Assembly: GCF_020921035.1 (NCBI RefSeq)
Contig: NC_063151.1
Coordinates: forward strand, 4,030,001 to 4,094,000
DNA: 64,000 nucleotides
Origin: Rhodamnia argentea
Lineage: Eukaryota > Streptophyta > Magnoliopsida > Myrtales > Myrtaceae
Direction of reading: 5' to 3'
Shown: piece by piece, positions 34,731 to 47,343 of the stretch
Layout of the letters: every line of letters begins with the position of its first letter
Position numbering within the stretch: position 1 is the stretch's first letter
Made by a program: the position numbers and the translations under genes
The notes under the pieces: generated by a model
What the model saw: the letters and a program-made list of their open reading frames with translations, nothing else
The model's database searches: none
What the model was told of the DNA's origin: nothing

Positions 34731-37700
34731 ATGAGGAAGTGGACGATCCCGTCCGTGCTGTTGGTTCTGTTCCTCCTTTGCGCGCTTCCGGATCAAGGTA
34801 AAACCCTAAGGCTGAGGTCTTTGCTCGTCTCTAGAAGCTTCGTTTCCTTAGCTGCGGGCTCTCTGTACTCTGTCGAGGCAATGGCATTTAGATCGGTGCC
34901 TTCTCTGTGAGGATTTCGGCGTAATCTTTAGTTTCTAGATCCTCGTATTTGTCTTGGATGAACTTTTGCGCAATCGCAAGGAAGGAGGGATCGGTTGATT
35001 AGTTAGCTTACTGTAGCTGGAGATTGAGTCGGGGGAGATTTGTTTTTTTTTTTTCCTTTTTCAAATGATCGATGGGAGTGAGGCGCGTGCTTCGAGATCG
35101 TGCGGTGTATGTAGTCGTGCATCTTTGAGACGTAAAGTATTGCTGATGGTCGGATCTGTCGTGGCTTAGGAAGGAAGCTGGGCGCAAATGCGGAGGGTGA
35201 AGCGGATGAGTTGGTCGATCCCCCAAAGGTCGAGGAGAAGCTCGGTGCAGTTCCAAACGGTCTGTCCACCGATTCTGATGTCGCCAAAAGGTCGTTCAGC
35301 GCTAAACTTGCTCTTCTTTCCACTTAGTTTCGCTGTAAGGATTTAAGTCTTCTTGGGTGTGTATTGAGAGTTTGGAGGTTTGATGTTGGTCCAGGGAAGC
35401 GGAGTCAATGTCAAAGAGGTCGCTCCGCAGCAATGCAGAAAAGTTTGAGTTCCAAGCTGAGGTTTCTCGGCTCATGGACATCATTATCAACTCGCTCTAC
35501 AGCAACAAGGACATTTTCCTTAGGGAAATTATCTCTAATGCTTCTGATGTAAGCTTATCTTCTTTCATTGGTTTGCAATATTTCCAGCCTTTCTATCTTT
35601 GGAAAAAGGCTGAAGTATGATCCTGTTGATTCAGGCACTGGACAAAATACGATTCCTTTCCCTAACAGACAAGGAGATATTGGGAGAGGGTGATAATGCT
35701 AAGCTTGAGATCCAGGTTGGTTTGAAACCTTTTCCCAATCGGTTTTTGTGCTCCGGTTGGTTTCAAACTCATTGCTTAGCTCTTCTAGTCAATTCATAAT
35801 TTCAAACTGTATTTAACACGGTGGTTGATTAGTTACTGACCTGGTGGGTTGTTTATATCTGTAGATTAAATTAGACAAAGAAAATAAGATTCTCTCCATC
35901 CGCGACAGAGGTATCGGGATGACAAAAGAGGATCTGATCAAGCATTTGGGAACAATTGCAAAGTCTGGAACTTCAGGTGCCTCAATATTTCCAAGCTCAT
36001 GATGGTTTCTTGAATTACTTAAACGAACTCCTATCCATTCAATTTTAATGTTTCATGCAGCATTTGTGGAGAAGATGCAGACAAGTGGAGATCTCAACCT
36101 TATTGGTCAATTTGGAGTTGGTTTTTATTCCGTGTACCTTGTTGCTGACTATGTCGAAGTCATCAGCAAACATAATGATGACAAACAGTAAGATGGTTGC
36201 ATTATTGGGATTATCAAATTTTCTGCCTTCAGTTGTCTTAACTGTAGCTATCTTATTACCTGGATTTCAGGTATGTTTGGGAATCAAAGGCTGATGGGGC
36301 ATTTGCAATTTCTGAAGACACGTGGAATGAGCCGCTAGGACGTGGAACTGAGATTAAACTGCATCTAAGAGAGGAAGCTGCGGAATACTTGGAAGAGAGC
36401 AAATTGAAGGTGCATTTCTAATTCACGGCATGGTCACAACTAGGTTCCATTTGTTCTTAGGGACTGTAGGCTTTGGGATATTTTGCAACCCTTGCCTCAT
36501 TTATCCTTCTCTAAATAATCAGCACTGATAACTTATTGGACTGGAACTAGATACGCACATTAACTTATTGGATTGGAACTAGATACGCACATTTTCTTCT
36601 GAACAAGCTGCATTCAAGGATGTGTTTGTGAATTATACTAATTTTTTTTATTTGTTTTGCACTTTGCCTTTTTTTTTAATGCCAGTAATGCCTTTGTCTT
36701 CTTTCTCTTGTTGTAAATGTTCCTTCACTGAGGTTCTCTTATCTGCAAAGGCAGTCTGAGCTTATTTGTCGTTACTGTCTATCCTTAAGCACAGTTCTGA
36801 ACTTCAGAATCATGAAGTCAGTGCAGAACCAAAAAACCTCGTGGATTATTATGCTATCATACACTATGCAGTTCTTATCTTGACGCTGTAGTTCTGACTG
36901 AGTTCTCAGCACCGATTTCTCATGAAATTTTGTAGTATCTTAACCTTGCCAATAGCGGTGTTCAATTTTGCATTGGGGATTTCCCACTGATGTCACAATG
37001 GTTTGGTAACATCTGGCACCTGTTGTCTTTTGCAGGATTTAGTGAAGAAGTACTCGGAATTTATTAGTTTTCCCATCTATTTGTGGGCAAGCAAAGAGGT
37101 CGATGTGGAAGTTCCTGCAGATGAGGATGAGTCAAGTGAGGAAGAGGAATCTTGTGCGTATCTTGGAAAGCCTTTCACTATATTTTAAATTTTAACATAT
37201 TCTTTTGTACTAGATCTAGTGGTAAACATGTCAATGTGTGTCGAGATTGCTATTGCTTGTGCACTTATGTACTTTCCATCCTGATCAATAAAAACAGCGG
37301 AAAAAAGCTCTTCTGAGGAAGAAGGGGATGAAGATGCTGAGAAAACTGACGATGAGGATGCGGAGAAAAAGCCAAAGACTAAGAAGGTGACTGAAACTAC
37401 TTATGAATGGGAACTTTTGAATGATGTGAAGGCTATATGGCTGAGAAATCCAAAGGAGGTGACTGAGGAGGAATACACGAAGTTCTATCACTCTCTAGCG
37501 AAGGTAAATGACTATTCCTGCGTCTAGGGATGACTCATCGTCATGTTCTTCCAGTTTTAACTGTCCTCGCTCATCATCAATTGTTCATCTCCCGACAGGA
37601 TTTCAGTGATGAGAAACCTTTAGCATGGAGTCACTTTACTGCTGAAGGTGATGTTGAGTTCAAGGCAGTTCTCTTTGTGCCGCCTAAGGCGCCTCATGAT

Positions 37701-40227
37701 TTGTATGAAAGTTATTATAATTCCAACAAATCGAACTTGAAGCTATATGTTCGACGGGTATTCATTTCTGATGAATTTGACGAGCTTTTGCCCAAGTATC
37801 TGAACTTTTTGAAGGTAACCGGATTGTGTTCGGTTCTAGCTCTTTTATCCGTAGTGAGAAACGTGGTTTTCTAATATTGGTTTCTAGATTGTGTTCCTCA
37901 AAGAAGTGTTTGTTTCTCAGGGTCTTGTTGATTCTGACACATTGCCCCTGAATGTGTCGAGGGAAATGCTTCAACAACACAGCAGCTTGAAGACAATTAA
38001 GAAGAAACTTATCAGGAAGGCACTTGATATGATCCGTAAGATTGCTGAGGAGGACCCGGAGGATGCTAACAACAAAGACAAGAAAGGTACGAGTGGCACC
38101 GTCTCTCATCTCGAAGTAACCTCTCCTCTCTAGATGAAAATATCATGACATTATGCGTTTACTTCTCCTCTCTGAAGCATTCCTAGATTTCTCAGGGGAT
38201 TGCTTTGTTAAGTCGTGATAACTTCATTGGGAGTCAGAGGCAGTGTTTTGTTCATTAGAACAGTTTGATGATCTTTCCAATTCTTTTTCTACTGCCTGCT
38301 TAATGACTTTTCACTGTTGGGAGCAGATACTGAAAAATCTGGTGATGAAGATGATGAGAAGAAAGGTCAATACGCAAAATTCTGGAATGAGTTTGGCAAG
38401 TCCATTAAACTCGGTATAATTGAAGATGCCACTAACAGAAACCGGTTGGCTAAGCTCCTCAGATTTGAGAGGTATGATGAAACACTTTCCCCTGCATTCT
38501 TAAACACAGCATGGAATGACCGACTTATATTGGGCTAATGACTTAATTTTTGTTTCCCATTATTTGTGCAGTACCAAGTCCGATGGTCAATTAACTTCAC
38601 TGGACCAGTACATCTCAAGAATGAAATCTGGCCAGAAGGATATCTTTTATATAACAGGAAACAGCAAGGAACAGCTAGAGAAGTCGCCATTCCTTGAGAG
38701 ACTCAAGAAGAAAAATTATGAGGTTTATATTTTCCTTTTCTTTGTTGTGCATTTTTGTTTTTTTCTTTTTACATTAGATGCAAGATTGTAACAAGTTAAT
38801 TACACTTACGATACTTTGTTAATCTTTTCTCATATTGCGGTCGTGAATTTTGATGCTGATGGTTGTCTGTACCTTGACTTTGCAGGTTATTTTATTCACT
38901 GATCCAGTGGATGAGTACCTGATGCAATACCTAATGGATTATGAAGATAAGAAATTCCAGAATGTGTCCAAGGAGGGTTTGAAACTTGGAAAAGACTCGA
39001 AAGATAAGGACCTCAAGGAGTCTTACAAGGAGCTGACCAAATGGTGGAAGAGTGCTCTTGCCAGTGACAATATTGATGATGTGAAGATAAGCAATCGTTT
39101 GGATAACACTCCTTGTGTGGTGGTGACTTCAAAATATGGATGGAGTGCAAATATGGAAAGGATCATGCAGTCACAGACCCTATCAGATGCTAGCAAGCAG
39201 GCATACATGCGTGGAAAGAGGGTGCTTGAGATTAATCCAAGACACCCAATCATCAAGGAGCTTCGAGAAAGGGTGGTGAAGGACCCTGAGGTACGTATTG
39301 TTTTTCATGTATATTGTAACTAGTAATCTCTCTATTGTTAGCTGAACTAACATGCACAACCTTGAAATAAAATGGATAACTGTTCCTCTTTGAAGATATT
39401 GTAATTTATTTTCCTGAATTTTCCCTTGTGAAGGTCAAATAATGTTTTAGAGTGTGGGAGTGTTATTAATTAAACGCATAAGATCTCATTTTTTTTACAC
39501 AACTTTGAAGGTTCTTTATCTCGCAAAGTTCTTTCAAAAAAATCTTTTCCATATGAAAGTGCCAAAAGTAGGTTTGGTCTGTGTTTTTGGCTTTTTGCAA
39601 ATTTTGTTAGTTACGACTGGTGGTAACATTGTTGGGGGCTGAGCTAGTAAAATAGCTGGTAAGTATATGTTCCTTGAGGAACGTGGGGCCAGTTAAAGCA
39701 AATTCGCGCTTTTGTAGATGTTTTGTTTGGCTTGGCCAGGCTGGACTCATTGTGCTTATTGTTTCTAAAAGGCTGAAGACGTCAGCAGTTTTATGGATGC
39801 ATTTTTCCCTGTGCAATCAACCTTTGTATACCCTTTGTTTCCCACTTATTCTTATGTCTTGTTTGATATGATTTGGAAACTTATAGTGAGACAGCCTTTG
39901 ATTGAGTTCTGGTTGGATTTCTTAGTGGTCGTCTTAATTGATGGTCTGCTTGCTCTACAGGATGAGAGCGTAAAGAACACAGCCCAGCTCATGTACCAAA
40001 CAGCACTCATGGAGAGTGGTTTCATGCTCAGCGACCCAAAGGATTTTGCTTCACGGATATATGATTCCGTCAAATCTGGCCTAAATATTAGTCCGGATGC
40101 TGCTGTTGAAGAGGAAGATGATGCTGAAGAAGCTGAGACCGAGTCCGAGGAAGCCTCAGCTCCTCCCAAGGACAAGCCTGATGCTACTGAAGATGCTGAA
40201 ACTACCGAAGCCAAGGACGAGTTGTAA
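34731..40227 (+). CDS. HSP90-7: Endoplasmin homologue, ER-resident HSP90 (GRP94 / SHEPHERD type)
   Basis: ATP-driven chaperone of the ER lumen that folds secretory and membrane proteins. Fifteen exons, all with GT-AG borders and consistent phase: 34731-34797, 35170-35290, 35395-35548, 35635-35715, 35865-35976, 36061-36187, 36271-36409, 37036-37153, 37298-37503, 37599-37814, 37921-38086, 38327-38471, 38572-38722, 38886-39290, 39961-40227. The product is 824 aa, close to Arabidopsis SHEPHERD (823). It has a signal peptide ([20 protein letters not shown]), an N-terminal ATPase with catalytic Glu107, Asn111 (ISNASD), Asp155 (RDRGIGM) and GQFGVGFYS (194-202), an acidic charged linker, a middle domain with [14 protein letters not shown], a C-terminal dimerisation part, and KDEL at the end. 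Odd: residue 168 is His in IKHLGT, where relatives, including the nearby pseudogene, have Asn. An ERSE lies in the promoter. The 3'UTR runs into a Mutator element. Confidence 0.96.
36530..36593 (+). repeat. 32-bp tandem duplication inside intron 7 of the endoplasmin gene
   Basis: AACTTATTGGA(C/T)TGGAAC followed by TAGATACGCACATT occurs twice in a row. The paralogous intron of the pseudogene (about 1621) has it once. Confidence 0.9.
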
Positions 40228-41229
40228 ATTCCTATGGTGATTTCGGGGATTTTCTTTTTGGCAGGATCTTTCCTTAGATAAAAAAAACAAAGAAGGTTTC
40301 TCTAGCGAGTAACCTGAAATCTGAAGTCACTGCATTTACATTCTCTGGGTTCTGAATGTCCAGGAAGAGAGGGTTAACCATGTGAGTTGTAGGATAACTG
40401 TATTGTTTAAGTTTGTCAGGAATGTTTTTCTTCACTAGCCTTCTTCACCTTCGCAAGTAACGCTCAAGATGAGGCCTTTTTTTGGATCGTAAAGATGATG
40501 CTTGTGCTTCCTAATGATGGCTGGCGGCTGCCTGAATGCATGTCTATTTTTTGTTTTGGTAATCTCTGCCTGATCATTTTAACCTTCTTTAGATAAAGCA
40601 ATCTGCCGACGGGTTCGTGAAATGAAAATATGAAGTGACACCATCTGGAAACGGCATGGATCAGTTTATGAAAGAGAGTTTCCAGGTTGTGGGTACTTAC
40701 TGCAGTTAAAAGGGGCCTTTTTGCCAAAGTATGGTTTAAAAAAAAAATACCAATTTATGTGAATTTTAAAAATATTTACCTGTTTAGGGCAAGTGCGCCT
40801 CTCTTAGAGGCTCGCAGCCCCCATGTGCGACTCAAGGTAACGCACATTCAACTTTTTTTTTTATTTATTTATTTTGGTGCCGCACATTTGATGTTTTTTA
40901 ACTTTTTTATATATTAAATAACATCCTTTTAAATTTTATTTTTATAATGTAATTATTAACAATTAATTTAAAAATTTATTAAGACATATAATTAATAAAT
41001 TATTTAATATTTATATAATTAATTTGTTTAGTAGGTGAATAATTAATAGATATAGATAAAATTGCTAAAAAAATACAAAACAAAATTCATAAAATAAATT
41101 GGTAAGATACATAAAGATGAAATATTCATATTAAAAGAAAATGCAATAGTAGATAGTAATTCATGAACTGAAAAAAATTCGGCAAGTAAACAGTGTAATA
41201 ATAGATAACAATTCACAACCCAAAAGTAT

Positions 41230-43435
41230 CACTGATGATGATGCCGTCCTCCTACGTGGTCTCTTGTTCCACAATCGAGTTGTCTTCATCGTTCGATAGG
41301 TCTAGTATTGTACCGAGGACGAGGACGTTCCGGATGAGCGGGAAGTATAAATGACGAGGGCATATCCTATGATGGGAAGCGTGGTTGTGATATGAAAGCA
41401 TCATCAAAATGGGAAAATAATCCATGCTGAGACGGTAGGTATCCTACCGTAGAAGGACTTGGGTAAAAAAGAGAGAAATCCGATAACATATCTTGTCCAT
41501 AGGAGCTCTGTGAATCATCAAACACTCCTTGAGTAGAGAAAATATTTGGAGCGAGAATTTGGGACTGTCGATTGTTAAGGAAGCCAAAAACGGATCCCTC
41601 ATAAAATTGGGCTGGCAACCGGCCAAACCCTAGAGTGAAATTTGTCGAACTATTGGGGACCGTAAAATGTGATTGTATATGATAAGCCACGGAGTAGGGG
41701 ACGACATTATTAGCTAGATGAGCTCGAGTGGTCCTCTAGGTTAACCGAGCCGTCTCGGATGAGTCATTCTCATGCGGCCCAATGGATGTTGCTGTAGGCG
41801 CTGGTTGAGGTGATGTCATTATTGTAATCCTTCTCTCCTCATCGTACATGAGTAACATTGCCATAATTATTCTCGCTACAGCCCGCATGTTCTTGCGAGA
41901 TGTAACAGAACTTAATTATAGGATTTGTTCCATGCTATCACCTTGTTTATGAAATCAAAGTCAATAGAAGTTGTCAAATGCCAATAATTTATGTTACTAG
42001 AAAAATTAATGAAGTAAATTAAAAATGTTACAAACCGCTGCACCCATTGCACATCCCTTGTAAGAAATTCATCTTATTGTGTGTCTACTGTACCACTCCA
42101 TATATTCTGAATGATAGTGAAGTGACTTTGTTGTAGGAATACCAGGGATGATATAGTTATGATGATCGTCCCATATATCAATCCACCGTCTGTGGAAATG
42201 GACCCAATTCTTTTCAAATTGCCTTAAATCAGTATCATGAAAGGCTTTTGGATCATGAGGAGGATTAGGTATTGACCGCTGCATACCAAACTGTCGAAAT
42301 ACTTGATTTGGATAATGCCACTCAACGATGTGGAAACGGATGAGTGGGACACGAGCCCTCCAAATGTATTGTCCCTACAAGCAGTAATTTGGTAGAGTTT
42401 GGAGAAAGGGATCGGTCTAGGGCTCTTAGGTAATCTGTTATTGTATTAAAACACATCAAATTAAACGAACAAATTACAAAAAGAATTAATTTACAATGTA
42501 ACATTACATTGAACTCATCGGTTGATATCATTACTTACATCTGCAGATACCATTCTATCAAATTAATAGCGCAGATGTGGCAAAGTATGTGTGGGGACTT
42601 TAGTTATCTATCGAGCTTGACTTTAGCTGCATAAACAAAAAACAAGAACGGTTAAATATATTATGGGCATTGAAAAAAAATTATGATCTAAGAATTGAAA
42701 AAAGAATAAATCACATACCAATTACCAAGATGTGCATTTGGTAAAGGGTTACGGTTTGTGATGGCCGGAGAGACACAACCGAAGCGATTCTACGCCCAAA
42801 TTTGCAATAAATGTAGTGCACCACCGATTTGGTGAGCTGATGAATCGGTCGCATTACATAACTCCCTAAGTGCTGCCGAACTCCAACCGTATCTAGTATG
42901 ATGGTCGAGGTCCTCCGGTAGTGAAAGAAAAATCAAACTAACTCTAACAGCAGATTTGTCCGAAAAGATACATCCTTCAAGCAACCGTAGAATGAATATC
43001 CTAGCATGCTGTTGTATGGTAACCTCATTGGTATCGTCAGAAATTACACCAAAACGTTCTCTCAACCAGGCTAATCGAGCTACTGAACCATGTAACTAGG
43101 GTGGGTGACCATCAAGTAAATCCTCACAAAGAGCGCCCCAATCCATAGTAGTGGGGCTAGTAACTGCATCTTCTTCAATGGGAAGTCTTGTAAGAACTGC
43201 GATATTCTGCGGTGTGATCATACACTCACCTTCAGGCATATGGAAGGTATAAGTCTCGGGTATCCACCTCTCGACCAAAGTTATAATTAAATGACAATCA
43301 AGTACCCAAAATCCCATTGAATAAACTCCATAAAATCCCGAAACTCTAAGATATGGTATTATCCGATTATCAAGTTCATGTATTTGTAGCGTCGATCCAC
43401 CTCGCCTACATGCAAGAACTTGATTTTGGTCTATC
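41230..43435 (-). pseudogene. Plant mobile domain (PMD) protein gene inside the MULE, broken
   Basis: Minus-strand pieces follow the plant mobile domain order. First GFYGVYSMGFWVLDCHLI, LVERWIPETYTFHMPEGE and NIAVLTRLPIEEDAV (about 43435-43096). Then, after a stop, YGWSSAALRELCNAT and GGALHLLQIWAWNRFG (43065-42770). Then WRARVPLIRFHIVEWHYPNQ and FRQFGMQRSIPNPPHD (42390-42070), and a low-complexity tail (41690-41367). PMD domains occur in MULE-associated ORFs and in host MAIL-type proteins that silence transposons. Stops and uncertain introns rule out a product. Its position next to mudrA in the same strand within one set of TIRs shows it is element cargo. Confidence 0.78.
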
Positions 43436-44149
43436 TATGAAATGTTACATTAAACGTTAGTGTCACTTTTATTTTGATACAAAACATACAAATGACAGAT
43501 CAACTGCTAAATTTCTTAATTACCTCGGCGTCCCATACGATGCGTGATTTATGTCGGGCCTACTGTATAAGTAATTAATTATCCTTGGTCCCGACTTGAT
43601 GTAATTACTTTGTTCCATGTCTACAACTAGAAACAATACATCTAGATAAATCTTGCACAATTATGATATTGTAATATTACAAAAATCAGATATCTAAATC
43701 GCATAATTCATATATATAAATTGAGAAACTGTTATGGAAATCGGATGTATTATATTCAATGTTCACATACTACGACAACAAGTAAATACAAAGCAGAAGT
43801 TTAATAATTCATATATATAAACCGAGGAACTGTTATAGAAATCATATATATTACATTTAATGTCAACATAATAAACCACAATAATGTTTTATTCCTAGCA
43901 AGATCTATATACACAAGTTTACCTATTGTGCCATGTTTTTCACAGATTCTGTAATAGTTACGCGAAGTGCTATTGCTCGGCGTACTCCAGTCCATCTCAT
44001 TAAGTATTCGTGATGCACGGGGTCTTTCTTTCTTCCTAATATGGTTTGGGTCTAGCATTAATGGCAGCTCGTTAGGTTCATGCCAATAAGTAGAATGCCC
44101 AAACCCAATAAATAAAACATGTATTGATAGTATTGAAGTGTTTTATCCA

Positions 44150-45559
44150 ACGTATAGAAGTCATCTACAAACACATGATAATCATAAACATATTTTTGAC
44201 ATGCTGCAATTACGTGGGAACATGGCATTTTCAACTCTTGAAATTTTTCACATAAGCATGTTTGCAGGTTTTAGTGAACTGTGCTTTTGGTCCCCGGATC
44301 CAGTTGCTCTATTATATCCAATTTTCACTTCAAAAATCTTTCTATTAGAGTCGAACCGTACCACATTATGCCCATTTGCGGTTTGACTGTTTTGCTCGAG
44401 TGTTTCACCCCCAAATTGAGTATAGCCCCATCCCAGTTCCTTTTGCCTCATAAATGTCGTTCTTTTGGTATCAAAATAATGAACCAACTAATAAAATATC
44501 TTCTCCACCGTAGATGTTATTGGCAGAGCACGAAAACCCTTCAGCATCCCATTACCATATTCAATTAGATTCGTTGTCATCTATTCATATTTCCTTCCGT
44601 CAACATCATAAGCATCCGTCCATTTCTTCCTTGGAATTCAGCCAAACCATTTAGCCGTGGTTGAATCCCACGCCCTAATTCTGTTTTTGATGGACTTGAA
44701 CTTCCACTGTTAATTCTCGCAAGCTGCACATTAAGAAAATAATAAGTAATTGTTACACAATAAACAACCAAATGTGCTACCAATTTTCCAAAAATTTCAA
44801 AATTTACCTACCATTTGAACAAGTTTTTTCCCTTCAGCATTTAAATAGGTTCAAACTTGCTTAACTTACCATACGACTCATCCCATCCTCCAAAAATTTT
44901 AGTAATCGCCATTTGTTTAGTTCCCCAAGTTTTACGATAAATAGGTTCAAAGTCTAGCTTGTTTTTAATCTCGGCCATTAGTGGCTTGATTTTGATATCT
45001 GATTGGGGGGCAATCATTGCTTCTATACGATTACAGAGGTACTTCTTATCAAGTTGCCGGTGATTCCTTGACATTTCAGGATTGCTACATGTATGTGACC
45101 TATTATACTTAGTTATTTTTCAAAACATGGTACCCGCTTTATTAGTTGCATGGAGCCTTCAACCACATTGTCCATTTGGATTACTATACTTTATCGCATA
45201 AGTTTCCTTCCTTATCTCATCACTGTGAAACTTATGATTTTTTCTCGGTGAATACTCTTTTGTAGTCAACTGCACCACTTCCCGCGATGGAAATAATATT
45301 CCAACATCAAATTCTTTCGATGGATCAAACATATTACGGTCTAGCTTAGCTCTTGTATCTACTTCCATCATATCAAAGTCAATCTCTGAATAGGGCAGTG
45401 GATGTACCAATGACAAAATAGGATTACTGTAATGAGTGTTGTAGTAAGCATCTATATTGTTACCTCCATGACCCCCATCTACCATATAACTACCATCACC
45501 ATTATTGCTTTCATCATCACTATCGAGGCATAAGTCATCTTCTTTATCACTGTCATCAA

Positions 45560-45591
<32 letters not shown>

Positions 45592-45839
45592 TCGTCATTG
45601 TCATCGTCATCATCATACTTCACGCATCGATTATCCGGACTAATACTATCTTCATCAACATTCGAATCTCCCTCGGCTAAAGCATTTATCACTTGTTGTT
45701 CATCTACTATTGCATAAAACCGTAAAAACCCCATAGAACCATCTTGAAGTGCAAACTCCAAAATTATCTTAGCATCATTATCCACCTCCACAATGTCATA
45801 TCTAATACTCCCAGGTGTTAAAATCGGTTGTCTATACAT
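44150..45839 (-). pseudogene. MuDR transposase (mudrA) relic lacking its DDE core
   Basis: The minus-strand frame from 45839 encodes an acidic low-complexity region (Asp-rich), then the MuDR N-terminal domain FDVGILFPSREVVQLTTKEY and NPNGQCG-stop-RLHAT, and HRQLDKKYLCNRI down to about 44820. Two TGA codons stand where Trp is expected. After a possible intron (GTAAAT to GTGCAG, about 44805-44727) the text resumes with RAWDSTTAKWFGWIPRKKWT and GMLKGFRALPIT. It ends in a SWIM zinc finger, TCLCEKFQELKMPCSHVIAA (about 44250). The catalytic DDE segment that should lie between the two parts is missing, so this copy could not transpose itself. Confidence 0.83.
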
Positions 45840-46189
45840 TAAACTACAAATACACTAGTTCTCTGGTAGATTCAATATACGCTCAATCGTAGCATGTAAC
45901 TCATTAAATGTGGATATTCTTCCAAACTCAAACATACTAGTTTGTCCACCTGCGTAATCATGTCCATATTCATTTTATACTATTCTACCTCCTCGGTACA
46001 CAATCACAAAAGATCTAGACAACATTCCGCTAAATAAAGAAATTACAAATTATTTTTTCATTTCAAAATTGATAAACATTTTATTGATAACAACCTATAA
46101 ATAATTTAAATATTACCAAAACATTAACAAAAAAATAAATGAATGCACCTTACTTAATCAACTCTCTAATTCGGTCGCAAGTGATTATT

Positions 46190-46615
46190 CCGATCATAGT
46201 TAATTAATCTAACTGTGATTAGTTAACCCAATAATAATTAATTAAATGCACCTTAATTAACCCGACTACAATCACTCAATTCATCTCAATTAAACTACTT
46301 GACTATAGTTAATTTAACTAATTATAATTAATTAATTAACCCGACTCCGGTTAATTAGCACATCAATATTCAGTCAATCGACTTTAGGTAATTAAACCGA
46401 CTACGATTAATTAGAGTAACTAGAGTTAATTAAAGGTAACTACGGTTAACGAAAAGTAACTACGGTTACTTTAACTAACCATGGTTGACTTAAACAAATC
46501 GCGGTCAACTAACCTAACAATAGTCACTAATCTAACCTGACTACGGTTAACTAAACTAAACCGTCATTGAACTAAACTAATCTAACCCACGATTAACACT
46601 AATTAAACTAACCAT
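46190..46615. repeat. Degenerate minisatellite of CTACGGTTAATT-type units
   Basis: About 425 bp made of some 20 diverged copies of a unit near 20 bp, with cores such as GACTACGGTTAACTAAAC, AACTACGGTTAA and GACTATAGTTAATTTAAC. It lies inside the MULE upstream of the mudrA relic. It is non-coding. Confidence 0.8.
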
Positions 46616-47054
46616 AAGTGCAATTAATGACATAATCAAATATTAAGATTACCTCACAAACTAATGACAGTCGGAGGCGATGGCACAAGGCGGCGGCGGC
46701 GACAACACTCGGCAACGACTCGGACGATGACAATGACACGGGCGTAGCGGCCGCAAGGGGCTTGCGGCGCACGAGGGTCCTCGAGCGATGGGTCGGCGGA
46801 GGACCGGGTGGCGACGACGAGGATGGATGGCGGGTCGGCGGTTGACTCAGGCGGTCGAACGGAGGGGCGGCACGGCACCGTGGTGGAGCGGTGGCGGGAG
46901 CTTGGGTGGAGTGGCTATGGAGGCTGGCCGACCAAATAGAAAGAGGATCAAAGAGAGAGTCAAGGTTGGTAGAGGGAAATGAGAAGAGGGAAAAGAAGAG
47001 AGACTCGCTGATTGACAAAGAGAAATGAGGAGAGAAAATGAGAGAGAAGTGCCC

Positions 47055-47240
47055 CGATATAGGTAAACAAAGGCTGTGCGCCTCTTTGGCAAAGGCGCCT
47101 AATAAAGGCGCATTGCTCTACGCTCGGTCTCGCATGTGATACGGGCGTAGAGCCCGTACGCCCGATAACGGTGCACGGGGTGCGCCTCAGAGACGCACGA
47201 TCTGTGCTCCTCTTTAGCAGGTGCACATCCGTATGTGCGC
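47055..47240. repeat. Subterminal GTGCGCCTC repeats of the MULE
   Basis: The motif (G/T)GCGCCT(C/A) recurs at about 47077, 47093, 47191 and 47235, with an inverted CGGGCGTAGAGCCCGTACGCCCG in between. The left end has GTGCGCCTCTCTTAGAGG near 40791. Such subterminal motif clusters may bind transposase. Confidence 0.6.
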
Positions 47241-47343
47241 CTCCTACACCGACGAGCTTCCCCTAAATTAGTAAATATTTTTAATAGTCACATAAATCAG
47301 TAATTTTTTTTTACCATATTTTGGAAAATTGCCCAGTTAAAAG

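Larger units (their letters stand above)
40713..47334 (-). mobile_element. Mutator-like element (MULE) carrying mudrA and plant-mobile-domain relics
   Basis: The target duplication AGTTAAAAG is perfect at 40704-40712 and 47335-47343 (9 bp, the Mutator size). The terminal inverted repeats are about 75-100 bp: left GGGCCTTTTTGCCAAAGTATGG region, right the complement of GGGCAATTTTCCAAAATATGG, followed on both sides by AATTTATGTGA...TTAAAAATATTTAC and GTGCGCCTC motifs. Both internal genes are on the minus strand and both are broken. An AT-rich stretch lies inside the left end (40740-41230) and a GC-rich stretch inside the right end (46660-47250). Total length is 6622 bp. The element sits about 490 bp behind the stop codon of the endoplasmin gene. 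Confidence 0.92.

Noticed and set aside
45540-45620. CRISPR-like or satellite array in the CAT/CATC repeats
   Set aside because: They are simple trinucleotide coding repeats (poly-Asp on the minus strand) in a eukaryotic genome.
45505-45717. Serine-rich plus-strand ORF
   Set aside because: It is the antisense of the Asp-rich segment of the mudrA relic.
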